Positions 1 through 7,534 of a DNA stretch of 64,000 nt are shown here, one piece after another (position 1 is the stretch's first letter; each line of letters starts with the position of its first letter). Where the stretch lies: assembly GCF_001528665.1 (NCBI RefSeq), contig NZ_BBYJ01000023.1, positions 1-64,000 of the forward strand, read 5' to 3'. The stretch comes from Microtetraspora malaysiensis (GTDB lineage Bacteria > Actinomycetota > Actinomycetes > Streptosporangiales > Streptosporangiaceae). The translations under genes and the position numbers were made by a program. The notes below the pieces were generated by a model. That model made no database searches and was not told the origin of the DNA. It was given only the letters and a program-made list of their open reading frames with translations.

Positions 1-14
1 ACAAGGAGCACACG

Positions 15-677
15 ATGCAGAAGTTCGCCACCCCCGCCCCGATCTCCGCCGTCCTGGACATCCCCGCCGGACGCGTCCAGTTCATCGCCGCCGACCGGGC
101 CGACACCACCGTCGAGGTCCTGCCCGCCAGCCCCTCCAAGGGCCGTGATGTGAAGGCGGCCGAGCAGACCACGGTCGAATACGCCGACGGCGTCCTGCGG
201 ATCGAGACCTCGATGAAGCACCAGTACCTCGGCCCGACTGGGGCCATCGAGGTGACGGTCAAGCTGCCCGCCGGCTCCCGCATCGAGGCCAAGACGGCCA
301 GCGCCGAACTCCGGACCGTCGGCCGCCTCGGCGACGTCGCCTTCGAAGGCGCATACCGCCAGATCAAGATCGATGAGACCGCAAGCCTCCGCCTCACCGC
401 GACCGACGGCGACGTCGAGGTCGGCCGCCTGGGCGGCCCTGCGGAGATCAGCACCGCAAGGGGCGACATCCGGATCGCCGAGGCCATGGGCGGCAAGGTC
501 GTGCTCCGCACGCAGTCCGGCGACATTTCGGTCGGCGCCGCCGCGGGCGTCTCGGCTTCCCTGGACGCCGGCACCACCCACGGCCGTATCACCAACGCCC
601 TCAAGAACGATGGCACCGCCGAACTCGAGATCCACGCCACCACCTCCAACGGCGACATCACCGCCCGCAGCCTGTAA
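15..677 (+). CDS. DUF4097 family beta-strand repeat protein
   Basis: A 220-aa soluble protein built from repeated short beta strands with recurring G-D-(I/V) turns (e.g. DGDVEVGRL, RGDIRIAEA, SGDISVGAA, NGDITARSL). This is the pattern of the DUF4097/adhesin-like beta-solenoid family. No signal peptide or membrane segment is visible. The ATG at 15 has a good ribosome site (AAGGAG at 3-8). The next gene carries the same leader AAGGAGCACAC and starts 75 bp downstream, so the two may be co-transcribed. DUF4097 proteins in actinomycetes often accompany regulators, but their biochemical role is not known. The family call is from the repeat pattern; the function is open. Confidence 0.85.
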   Translation: MQKFATPAPISAVLDIPAGRVQFIAADRADTTVEVLPASPSKGRDVKAAEQTTVEYADGVLRIETSMKHQYLGPTGAIEVTVKLPAGSRIEAKTASAELRTVGRLGDVAFEGAYRQIKIDETASLRLTATDGDVEVGRLGGPAEISTARGDIRIAEAMGGKVVLRTQSGDISVGAAAGVSASLDAGTTHGRITNALKNDGTAELEIHATTSNGDITARSL

Positions 678-752
678 GAGGGGCACCCCTCAGGCGCGGC
701 GACCCTGTCCGCTCAGTTGAATTTCGTAACAGTTCTAAAGGAGCACACCACC

Positions 753-1883
753 ATGTCCATCACCCATACCGACCAGGACCGCCCGGAGCTGCAGAAGGCC
801 ATCGAGGAGATCGTCGATTCTGGTTTCACCGGGATGACGATGCGCGTGCACGATGAGCGGGGCGAGTGGGTCGGCAGTGCCGGGGTGGCCAAGCTGGGCG
901 AGAGCGCCAAACCGCCGACCAACGGGCGGGTCCGGATCGGCAGCAACACCAAGACCTTCATCGCGACCCTGGTGCTGCAACTGGTGGCCGAGGGCAAGGT
1001 CGGGCTGGACGCCCCGGCGGACGGCTACCTGCCCGAGTTCGGGTTGGACCGGCGGATCACGGTGCGGATGCTGTTGCAGCACACCAGCGGGGTGTTCAAC
1101 TTCACTGGCGAGTTCTACGACGACGGGACGGTCGTGCCGGGGATCCCCGCCACGACCGCGGGCCAGGAGTGGGTGGACAACCGGTTCACGACCTACCGGC
1201 CGGAGGAGCTGGTACGGCTGGCCTTGTCCAAGCCGGCGCGGTTCGCGCCGGGGACGGACTGGAGCTATTCCAACACCAACTACGTGCTGGCCAGGCTGCT
1301 GATCGAGAAGGTCACCGGCCGTTCGGTCGCCGAGGAGATGCAGCGGCTGATCCTGGGGCCGCTCGGGCTGACGGGCACCGTGGCGCCGACCACCCAGTCG
1401 GAGATCTCCGAGCCGCACGCCCACGCCTACTACCGGTACGAGGAGGCCGGCCAGCAGAAGACGGTCGACGTCACCCGCCAGAACCCCTCCTGGATCTCCA
1501 GCGGCGGTGACATGATCTCGACTACCCAGGACCTGCACACGTTCATCTCCGCGCTGGTGGGCGGCAAGCTCCTGCCGGCCCCGCTGCTGGCCGAGATGTG
1601 CACGCCGGAGCCCAAGGTCGGCTACGGCCTGGGAGTGTTCGTGCAGGACGCGGGCGAAAACGGCGGCACCATCATCACCCACAACGGCGGCATGGCGGGC
1701 CACGGGGCGCTGATGTACAGCACGCCCGACGGCAGCAAGACTCTGACCGCCGCGTTCAACTATGTCGACGACGCCGCACTGTCCCTGGGCGAGGCGTTCC
1801 AGAAGGCGACGCAAAGGCTCGTCAAAGAGGTGTTCGGCGGCGGACAGGCCGGGTCGGTTGGCGTGGCCGAGCCGGCTCAGTAG
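753..1883 (+). CDS. Serine hydrolase, class C beta-lactamase / DD-peptidase fold
   Basis: A 376-aa penicillin-binding-like hydrolase of the beta-lactamase class C / D-alanyl-D-alanine carboxypeptidase family. All three active-site motifs are present: SxxK as SNTK (residues 64-67), YxN as YSN (172-174) and HxG as HNG (310-312, replacing KTG). There is no obvious signal peptide, so it may be a cytoplasmic esterase or amidase rather than a wall enzyme. The frame is open from 717, but the ATG at 753 follows a clear AAGGAG (738-743) and is preferred. A decayed paralogue follows directly (about 1935-2345). The substrate cannot be told from sequence. Confidence 0.9.
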   Translation: MSITHTDQDRPELQKAIEEIVDSGFTGMTMRVHDERGEWVGSAGVAKLGESAKPPTNGRVRIGSNTKTFIATLVLQLVAEGKVGLDAPADGYLPEFGLDRRITVRMLLQHTSGVFNFTGEFYDDGTVVPGIPATTAGQEWVDNRFTTYRPEELVRLALSKPARFAPGTDWSYSNTNYVLARLLIEKVTGRSVAEEMQRLILGPLGLTGTVAPTTQSEISEPHAHAYYRYEEAGQQKTVDVTRQNPSWISSGGDMISTTQDLHTFISALVGGKLLPAPLLAEMCTPEPKVGYGLGVFVQDAGENGGTIITHNGGMAGHGALMYSTPDGSKTLTAAFNYVDDAALSLGEAFQKATQRLVKEVFGGGQAGSVGVAEPAQ

Positions 1884-1934
1884 ACAGGGTCGAGCGGCGT
1901 GGACCCGCACGAGCCAAGCCAGCTCGCTCATCCT

Positions 1935-2345
1935 GGCCGACGCTCGCCGGCATGCACGACCAGGTCCACTCGGACCACGCGCTGCGCGATGCCGACAAGA
2001 TCAACGCCACCACCATGCTCGGCGCAGGCGGCGTGGTCTCCACCGCGCGCAACGTCAGCGCCTTCAAGCGCGCCCTCCGCCCGGGCGGGCTCCTGCTGGA
2101 GTCCCTGAACAGACTGCTCGCCGACCCGCCGCCTGGAATGCCGCCGCAGCAGCCCTCGGGCGGCCCGTGCGCGGGCAACCCCGAGTTCGCCCCAGGAGGC
2201 GGGGGCAGCGCCCCGGCTTCTTCGCCTCGACCCATACCTCCTCTGATGGCCGTCTACAGTTCGCCGTGTCCATGACACTGGCCATGGACAATGACGAGCG
2301 CACACCGCGGACCAACGCAGCACCAACGCCCTCAAATCGGTGTTC
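1935..2345 (+). pseudogene. Decayed C-terminal part of a second serine hydrolase
   Basis: Two plus-strand frames together give the end of a beta-lactamase-family protein. Frame 2 (about 1950-2200) reads INATTMLGAGGVVSTARNVS and on to NPEFAPGG. Frame 1 (about 2211-2300) continues with PGFFASTHTSSDGRLQFAVS, the usual C-terminal strand of D-alanyl-D-alanine carboxypeptidase-like proteins. A frameshift lies at about 2190-2211. The N-terminal half with SxxK and YxN is missing. It sits just behind an intact family member, so it is either the rest of a tandem duplicate or a piece brought in with the neighbouring mobile remnants. It is not expected to be functional. Confidence 0.65.
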
Positions 2346-2518
2346 TGCCCCGCGACTTAAGCCGCACATGACACGTTGCAGGTCTTGGGCATGATCGCCG
2401 GGCCATTAGCGGGCCATCAAGGGCGGTCAACAGGGGGCAGTCACGATCCCTCGCGGACTGTCTCTCGCCCAGGTAGCGGCGGTTTCCCCTGAAGATCAGG
2501 CCGATTTGCAAGCAGGAT

Positions 2519-2548
2519 TCAGGAGTTCGAATCTCCTAGGCTCCACCG
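2519..2548 (+). other. tRNA 3'-end fragment, likely integration (att) scar
   Basis: The sequence forms a T-arm (AGGAG, loop TTCGAAT, CTCCT) followed by AGGCTCCA, i.e. the T-stem-loop and the 3' acceptor strand of a tRNA. No matching 5' acceptor strand, D-arm or anticodon arm is found in the preceding 70 bp, so this is not a complete tRNA. Tyrosine recombinases of actinomycete integrative elements commonly recombine in tRNA 3' ends and leave such a copy at one border. An integrase tail runs into this fragment from the other strand, which supports the reading. The source tRNA is not identified and no second copy is seen in the window. Confidence 0.6.
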
Positions 2549-2692
2549 CACGTTTCGCCACCCGGTGCCCCGCTTGTCGGTAGCGTGCTTGTAGATGATC
2601 GCGGCTCTTGTGCTGGAGTGGCCCGTGGCGATCTTGTCGTGACCCGCGCGTGTGCTGGGCCCTACGATGTCCATCACTGTTCGGGGCGGCAC
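2519..2692 (-). pseudogene. C-terminal remnant of a tyrosine-type integrase
   Basis: The minus strand encodes GHSSTRAAIIYKHATDK, the C-terminal box of tyrosine recombinases with the conserved GHSS...R and the nucleophilic tyrosine of IYKHAT. Just before it stands VPPRTVMDIVG, which in other integrases leads into the same box, so the motif occurs one and a half times, as if two integrase tails had recombined. The reading frame ends inside the tRNA 3' fragment, the usual arrangement at an attachment site. Everything upstream (core-binding and most of the catalytic domain) is gone and overlaps the PIN gene on the other strand. It is non-functional. Confidence 0.65.
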
Positions 2693-2764
2693 CCAGGGCG
2701 AGCCGGGCGGCGCCTGCCGTACCAGGTTCCTTGCCGTCTCCGTGTCACAGAGGAGATGGTCACG

Positions 2765-3160
2765 TTGACCAAGTATGTGATCGGGCCGGACGTGGCCCTT
2801 CGATTGGCCCATAACGAGACCGTGATCCCCGACGAACACCAGATCCTGGCTCCAACGCTTCTTCGCTCACAGATGCTGTCGCTTCTCTACCAAGCAGTTT
2901 GCTGCGGTGAGATGACCAAGAAGGACGCCGATCGCCGGCTCAATTACGTGCGAGGGCTACGGATTCGGCTGCTCGGCGACCGCGTCCTTCAGAGCACCGC
3001 GTGGAAGATCGCCGACCAACTCGGGTGGCCGGACACGTTCGCCGCCGAATACATCGCCCTGACCCTGCTGCAAGCCGACGCGTTCATCACACTCGACGCG
3101 GAGCTCGCTCGGGCCGTGCAGGAGCTGGTGACCACGGCACCCATCGAGGCCCTGTCTTAA
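2765..3160 (+). CDS. PIN-domain-like protein (VapC-type toxin family), no antitoxin beside it
   Basis: A protein of about 131 aa starting TKYVIGPDVALRLA and containing LLRSQMLSLLYQAV, YIALTLLQADAFITLD and a C-terminal ELARAVQEL. It fits the PIN ribonuclease fold, with acidic residues near the N-terminus (GPDVA), mid-protein (E before YIALT) and in ITLDAEL. Many PIN proteins are toxins of type II toxin-antitoxin pairs. The start is best placed at the TTG at 2765, 9 nt after AGGAG (2751-2755). The in-frame ATG at 2756 touches that site and is unlikely. The upstream sequence where an antitoxin should lie is the integrase scar, so the protein appears orphaned. Conserved acidic residues suggest it may still be active. 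Confidence 0.7.
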   Translation: MTKYVIGPDVALRLAHNETVIPDEHQILAPTLLRSQMLSLLYQAVCCGEMTKKDADRRLNYVRGLRIRLLGDRVLQSTAWKIADQLGWPDTFAAEYIALTLLQADAFITLDAELARAVQELVTTAPIEALS

Positions 3161-3233
3161 TCGGGCACCGGCACGGTCGGGGTGTAGCGCCAGGTGACCG
3201 ACTCATGGCGAGATCCGGCGCTTGTTCGTTCGT

Positions 3234-3347
3234 CTACTCGACCGGGCCGCCTGCATTGTGCTCGAATGCTTCTCGGGCCAGTGCGGACACCGTTTTTCCT
3301 TCTTGCTCGGCTCGAGCCTTCGCGCGTTCGCGTAGTTCTTCGGGGGG
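3234..3347 (-). pseudogene. Fragment of a ribbon-helix-helix type antitoxin-like protein
   Basis: The minus-strand frame reads PEELRERAKARAEQEGKTVS and on to ALAREAFEHNAGGPVE. This resembles the two helices of CopG/RHH DNA-binding antitoxins (PEELxERAxARAxxEGKTxSxLAREAxE). The initial beta strand and start codon are missing because the frame runs straight into unrelated sequence at about 3347. The fragment lies 75 bp downstream of the PIN gene on the opposite strand, so it was probably not its partner in this arrangement. The identification rests on pattern only. Confidence 0.45.
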
Positions 3348-3540
3348 CGGCCGGTCTCCACCGACCGGCTCGTCGACGACCTGTGGGGCGAGGAGCTGCC
3401 GGGAAACCCCGCCAACGCCCTTCAGGCCAAGGTCTCCCAGCTGCGCCGGGCTCTTGACCGTGACCGTGGCGCCGGGGCATCCCGGCCCTCCGCCTCGGAA
3501 ACCGGCCTTCGTCAACGGCAGGCCCGCCGAACGTCCTGAT
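3338..3540 (+). pseudogene. Fragment of an AfsR/SARP-type regulator (N-terminal DNA-binding region)
   Basis: In the third plus frame the sequence reads GRPVSTDRLVDDLWGEELPG and then NPANALQAKVSQLRRALDRD. This is the end of the OmpR-like DNA-binding domain typical of SARP/AfsR and BTAD-containing regulators. There is no start codon and the frame degenerates after RRALDRD, stopping at about 3540. The 5' end joins an antisense antitoxin-like fragment, so two unrelated gene pieces are fused within a few bases. It is a non-functional relic. Confidence 0.6.
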
Positions 3541-3581
3541 GTGATGAACCCCGGTGATGACAAAGTGGTCTACTTGATCGT

Positions 3582-4538
3582 ATGAGGCTGAAGGAGTTCT
3601 ATCCGCCGATTGAGCCGCATGAGTCCGGTCTGCTCGATACCGGCGACGGCAACGAGATCTACTGGGAGGTCTGCGGGAATCCCGCCGGAAAACCCGCGGT
3701 CTTCCTGCACGGCGGTCCCGGTGGGGGCCTCCTGCCCGGCTTCCGCCGATTCTTCGATCCGGAGGCGTACCGGATCGTGCTGTTCGACCAGCGGAACTGC
3801 GGCGCCAGTCGGCCGAGCGCCGGAGACCCTGGGGTCTCGCTGGAGCGCAACACCACCCCGCACCTCGTCGCCGACATCGAACGGCTCCGTGAGCACCTCT
3901 CCATCGATAGCTGGCTGGTCTTCGGCGGAAGCTGGGGCAGTACGCTCGCCCTCTCGTACGCCCAGGCCCACCCCGGCCGCGTCACCGAACTGGTGTTGCG
4001 CGGCATCTACCTCGTCCGCCCGTCCGATGAGACCTGGAGCTTCACCCCCACCGGCGCCGCCCGCCTCTTCCCGGCGGAGTGGGCCGCGTTCCGCGACGCG
4101 GTTCCCGCCGCCGAGAGGCACGACCTGATGACCGCCTACGGCCGCCGCATCGGTGACCCGGACCCCGCGGTCCACATCCCCGCGGCCCGCGCCTGGATGG
4201 GCTGGGAGTTCTCGGCCAACACCCTGCTCCCCGTCGATCCGCCGGCGGTCGGCGATGCCGACATCCTCACCTTCGCCCGCATCACCCACCACTACATCAG
4301 CAACGGTGGTTTCCTCCCCGAGGAGGGCCTCCTGGCGGGCATCGACCGCATCCGACGCATACCCGCTGTGATCGTCAACGGCCGCTACGACATGAAGACC
4401 CCGCCCGATCAAGCGTGGGACCTGCACCAGGCGTGGCCTGAGGCCGAGTTCCATATCGTCGAGGACGCGGGCCACGGCGGCTCCGAACCGGGGATCCGGC
4501 ACCGCCTGATCGACACCACCGACCGGTTCCGGCCCTGA
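3582..4538 (+). CDS. pip: Proline iminopeptidase (alpha/beta hydrolase, peptidase S33)
   Basis: A 318-aa cytoplasmic alpha/beta hydrolase that releases N-terminal proline from peptides. The oxyanion motif HGGPGG is at residues 43-48, the nucleophile elbow GGSWG has Ser117, and the acid and base are Asp270 (NGRYD) and His298 (DAGHGG). The FDQRNCGASRP segment is diagnostic of prolyl aminopeptidases. Length matches the family. The ATG at 3582 begins MRLKEFYPPIEP, the usual N-terminus; no strong Shine-Dalgarno site is visible. It stands alone within a decayed accessory stretch and looks intact. Confidence 0.9.
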   Translation: MRLKEFYPPIEPHESGLLDTGDGNEIYWEVCGNPAGKPAVFLHGGPGGGLLPGFRRFFDPEAYRIVLFDQRNCGASRPSAGDPGVSLERNTTPHLVADIERLREHLSIDSWLVFGGSWGSTLALSYAQAHPGRVTELVLRGIYLVRPSDETWSFTPTGAARLFPAEWAAFRDAVPAAERHDLMTAYGRRIGDPDPAVHIPAARAWMGWEFSANTLLPVDPPAVGDADILTFARITHHYISNGGFLPEEGLLAGIDRIRRIPAVIVNGRYDMKTPPDQAWDLHQAWPEAEFHIVEDAGHGGSEPGIRHRLIDTTDRFRP

Positions 4539-4591
4539 ACGCCCGTGGGGCGTCCGTGGGACGCCCGCGGAGTCGAGCAGGTGAGCCAGGA

Positions 4592-4935
4592 TCATGGGGC
4601 CACCTCCCCTATGACCGGCACGCGGGTCGCGATGGACGTGGAGTCCAGGGCCGCCCCGTGGTCCGCGACCGGCGCGGTGTCCACAGGCTGCGTGTACTCG
4701 GCGACCATGGTGCGGAGTCGAGCCGGGCGCGATTTTGTCGGGGAACAGGTTGCGGATGTTCATGACCTCATTGCGCGGGTCCTGCAACGCGGCCATGACT
4801 CCGACGCCGACCGCCCGCCCCTGGGTGGTGAGCGTGGCGAGCGCGGCCGTGATCCGCTGACCGCAGGTCAGCCGTGAGGACGGATCAGAACTACGACGTA
4901 TGGTCCCCTCCGGCGATCCGCTGGGCGGAGAGGCA
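4592..4935 (-). pseudogene. Frameshifted gene fragment of unknown family
   Basis: The minus strand has a coherent GC-rich coding stretch. Frame A, from about 4935, reads SPEGTIRRSSDPSSRLT through GVMAALQDPRNEVMNIRNLF to PDKIAPGS. After a shift at about 4705-4726, frame B reads TMVAEYTQPVDTAPVADHGA and ends IATRVPVIGEVAP at a TGA at 4592-4594. Both halves have high G/C at third positions, unlike the plus strand. An in-frame stop at about 4960 and the frameshift mean it is a broken C-terminal piece. I do not recognise the family. Confidence 0.4.
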
Positions 4936-5011
4936 GCGCGTCACCATCGCCGAGTAGCAATGCCAGGACCTCTGCCTTCTCCAGGCATACACCGGTGAAA
5001 GGAGGCCGTCA

Positions 5012-5521
5012 GTGCTTCACACCTGGGTCGAGACCGCAGGAGGGCCGCTAATCGTCGTCCCCAAGTCCGAGCTGGACCATTGGGCGGGCGTAGACCACAA
5101 CGACGGGCCCGTAGAGACCTGGGGTGACTACGGTCGCGCGTGTGCCGCTGAGGGCTACATCGGCCTCGTCACCGTTGGGGCGCAGCAGGCCCTGGTTCTC
5201 GGTGATGAACCGGCCATGACGACCTACCTGACGACCGAACGCCTCTTCTTGCGCTGGGCCGCCGCATACTCCGAAGCCGAGCTGGTTGCGGCGGGCAGGC
5301 GAGCCCTCGCGGGGCAACGGGATTGGGACGATGACGAAGATCTGAACTGGGAGGTACGGGAGCAGGTCATACTCTTCGACTCTGCAATTCCCGGTGCTGA
5401 GCTGGAGTCTGACGAACGACTCACTATTGATCTGGAGCCTGGCCTGTACAGGGTCCGCGCCACCTACAAGAAGGACGAGGATAATTGGATGATCCTCGTC
5501 CAACTCCAGCCGACAACTTGA
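5012..5521 (+). CDS. Imm21-type immunity protein, orphan
   Basis: A 169-aa soluble protein. The start WVETAGGPLIVVPKSELDHW, the DYGRACAAEGYIGLVTVG block and ALVLGDEPAMTTYL match the Imm21 immunity family, whose members neutralise polymorphic toxins delivered between competing bacteria. The GTG at 5012 follows a strong AAAGGAGG (4998-5004). No toxin gene, RHS/WXG100 carrier or secretion gene is next to it, so it may protect against toxins of other strains or be left over from a lost toxin locus. The family call is from remembered motifs. Confidence 0.7.
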   Translation: MLHTWVETAGGPLIVVPKSELDHWAGVDHNDGPVETWGDYGRACAAEGYIGLVTVGAQQALVLGDEPAMTTYLTTERLFLRWAAAYSEAELVAAGRRALAGQRDWDDDEDLNWEVREQVILFDSAIPGAELESDERLTIDLEPGLYRVRATYKKDEDNWMILVQLQPTT

Positions 5522-5649
5522 GCCTGGCGCACTCCGCTCCGACTGGAGACCCTCCGGTGGAACGGTGTTGGGTTGTGTGGTCGATCGGGGGCATTTTTGG
5601 GGCACATGGCTTCGGAAAACGCTGGCAGGCGACACTCTAGGACGAAGGT

Positions 5650-6030
5650 GTGAAGGACGATCGCAGGCTGCGTCGCCTCGTCGACGGCGACACCACATGG
5701 CTTTGGTCGGTGCGCCAGAAGCTCGACAGGAATCGGTATGACAACTGCCGTCTGACTCTGTCGCTCTGGCGGGAGGGCTCACGTTCCTGTCTGTCGATCG
5801 TCTTTCGGCCCGGCCCGGACAGGATCATTTCCAATACCTATTTCGAGGCCGGCACCGTGGTAGCGCTCCCCGAACGGGACTGGTTGAACCTCTACGAGCC
5901 TAAGACGGTTCGCAGCCTCCTGCAGATTGCAACAGCGCGCGGAGAGTTGCCCAGGGGGCCCGGCACCAAGGAAGTCGACGGATGGCATCTCTTTGAAGCT
6001 TTGATGGCTGTCCAGAACGCCGAGGCTTGA
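5650..6030 (+). CDS. Conserved actinobacterial hypothetical protein
   Basis: A 126-aa soluble protein starting MKDDRRLRRLVDGDTTWLWS, with LSLWREGSRSCLSIVFRPGP and a C-terminal LNLYEPKTVRSLL. Similar short proteins (N-terminal DRRLR...GDxxTWLWSVRH, later NLHEPGxVRALxxEA) occur in many actinomycetes without known function. The start is GTG 5650 behind AGGACGAAGG. It follows the Imm21-like gene by 128 bp on the same strand, and together with its compact size this suggests a second immunity-like gene, but no motif proves that. Confidence 0.6.
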   Translation: MKDDRRLRRLVDGDTTWLWSVRQKLDRNRYDNCRLTLSLWREGSRSCLSIVFRPGPDRIISNTYFEAGTVVALPERDWLNLYEPKTVRSLLQIATARGELPRGPGTKEVDGWHLFEALMAVQNAEA

Positions 6031-6315
6031 GGACGTGACCGCTGCACAGCAACGAAGTACATCAACCGGGCCGCGCAAAGGGACCCCTTAAATCGACAGG
6101 CGCCACCACACGTTACAGGCCACCACCTCTCGCCACGGTGTAGCACGATTCGATGCCCGTCGTTGAGGCGCGAAAGAAACCGCCATGTGCGGTGATGCTC
6201 GGTCCGCCGAGGTCGCCGGAGGCCGGACGTACGCCAAAGGCCCCGTACCCGGAGGATACGAAGCCTTTGACATGCCCCCGCCGCTAGATCACCACCGATG
6301 TGGCATCCGGCTCTC

Positions 6316-7521
6316 TCAGCAGGGGATCTTCATGCGCGAGACCTTTGTCGAGAGCGGCGGCAGGGCGTCCGTCAGGTCGACCTTGACCACGGCGGAGGAG
6401 CCGATCACCGCACCCCGCGGCTTGAAGATCGTCGCCGGCTGCTTCTTCTTCCGCAGGGACTCCAGGGTCTTGGTCGCCTCGGCGGGATCCGTGCCCTTTG
6501 CCACCATTTGCCGCTTCAAATCGTCAAATTCCTTATCGGAGATCGGCGGCGGGGCGGGCACTGTGGTGGTCTTGTCCTTGGTCGCCACTTCTCGCTCGCC
6601 TAGATAGTGGTAGGTCTGCTTGTCGAAGATGAGCTCCGACCGGACGCCGTCGTTCTCCAACGCGACGGCGATGCCCCGGCGGCCGGCGGCGTCAACCGCG
6701 TCCGGTACAAGGGTGATCCCGGGGATCTCAGCGGTGATCTGGTAGAGCGCCGCGGTGAGACCGGGGCGGAACACAGTCGAGCGGAGCAGGGTGCCGACCG
6801 CCTCCCACTCGCGGAGCTTCTCCGGCACGGCCGTGTACTTGGCCGCCTTCGCCTGAACCTGCTTGCGCAGGAATGCCACATCGGTCGGCCAGTCGCTCAT
6901 CTGGGCCTCGGTGATGGCGTCCTTGGAGCCGGCGGCACAGGACGACTCGTACAGGGAGTCCTCTGTCTCCATGGTCACTCCCGGAATGGGCCGCTGCGAC
7001 GGCATCGGCACGCCGGGCACCGGCTCGGCCTTGGTCGTCTGCTCCCGCGTGAGCCACTGCTTCGCCCCGTCGGCGGGAACCCACCGCTCCTCGGTGCGGC
7101 TGATGTGCGCGCCGGCGGAGCCGAAGGACCAATAGTTCATGACCCGAGTCTCGGTGTGGATGTACTGACCAGGCCCAGGACGCAGGTCCGGCTCGGCCGC
7201 GGCCGCGTGCGCGGCGACCTTCAGCAGCTGCTGGGCGTTCGCGGGCGGGGCGGCGAGGAGGCCCGCGATGCCGTCCGATCCCTGCGAGTCGCCCAGGCCG
7301 ACCTGGACGACGGTCACGCCGGCGGCCATCGCCGCGGCCAGGCCGCCGGCTATCCCGATGCGCAGGCCGTACCTCCGAAGCCGGGGCACCCGCACCGTCG
7401 GCTTCCCCTGAGCCGGTGTGCGGGCCGCTTCCAGCAGCGCGGTGCGCGCGCCCGCGAGATGCTCCTGTGAGCCGGGGGGCACCTCCTCCCAGAGCCGCTT
7501 GATCTCGGTCAGGTCATTCAT
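6316..7521 (-). CDS. CU044_5270 family membrane protein, sigma-factor partner
   Basis: A 401-aa protein starting MNDLTEIKRLWEEVPPGSQE, with one membrane segment at about residues 47-70 (after RRYGLRIGIAGG) and a large extracytoplasmic domain. This layout matches the CU044_5270 family, encoded next to ECF-type sigma factors and probably acting as anti-sigma or sensor proteins. It starts 13 bp after the sigma gene's stop. The frame is open further upstream, but the ATG at 7521 has AAAGGGA in front and avoids overlap. No zinc anti-sigma (HxxxCxxC) motif is present, so inhibition of the sigma factor is inference from context. Confidence 0.8.
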   Translation of the reverse strand: MNDLTEIKRLWEEVPPGSQEHLAGARTALLEAARTPAQGKPTVRVPRLRRYGLRIGIAGGLAAAMAAGVTVVQVGLGDSQGSDGIAGLLAAPPANAQQLLKVAAHAAAAEPDLRPGPGQYIHTETRVMNYWSFGSAGAHISRTEERWVPADGAKQWLTREQTTKAEPVPGVPMPSQRPIPGVTMETEDSLYESSCAAGSKDAITEAQMSDWPTDVAFLRKQVQAKAAKYTAVPEKLREWEAVGTLLRSTVFRPGLTAALYQITAEIPGITLVPDAVDAAGRRGIAVALENDGVRSELIFDKQTYHYLGEREVATKDKTTTVPAPPPISDKEFDDLKRQMVAKGTDPAEATKTLESLRKKKQPATIFKPRGAVIGSSAVVKVDLTDALPPLSTKVSRMKIPC

Positions 7522-7534
7522 CGTCTTGTCCCTT

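Noticed and set aside
2460-2548. Complete tRNA gene
   Set aside because: Only the T-arm and 3' acceptor strand are present; no D-arm, anticodon arm or matching 5' strand can be drawn.
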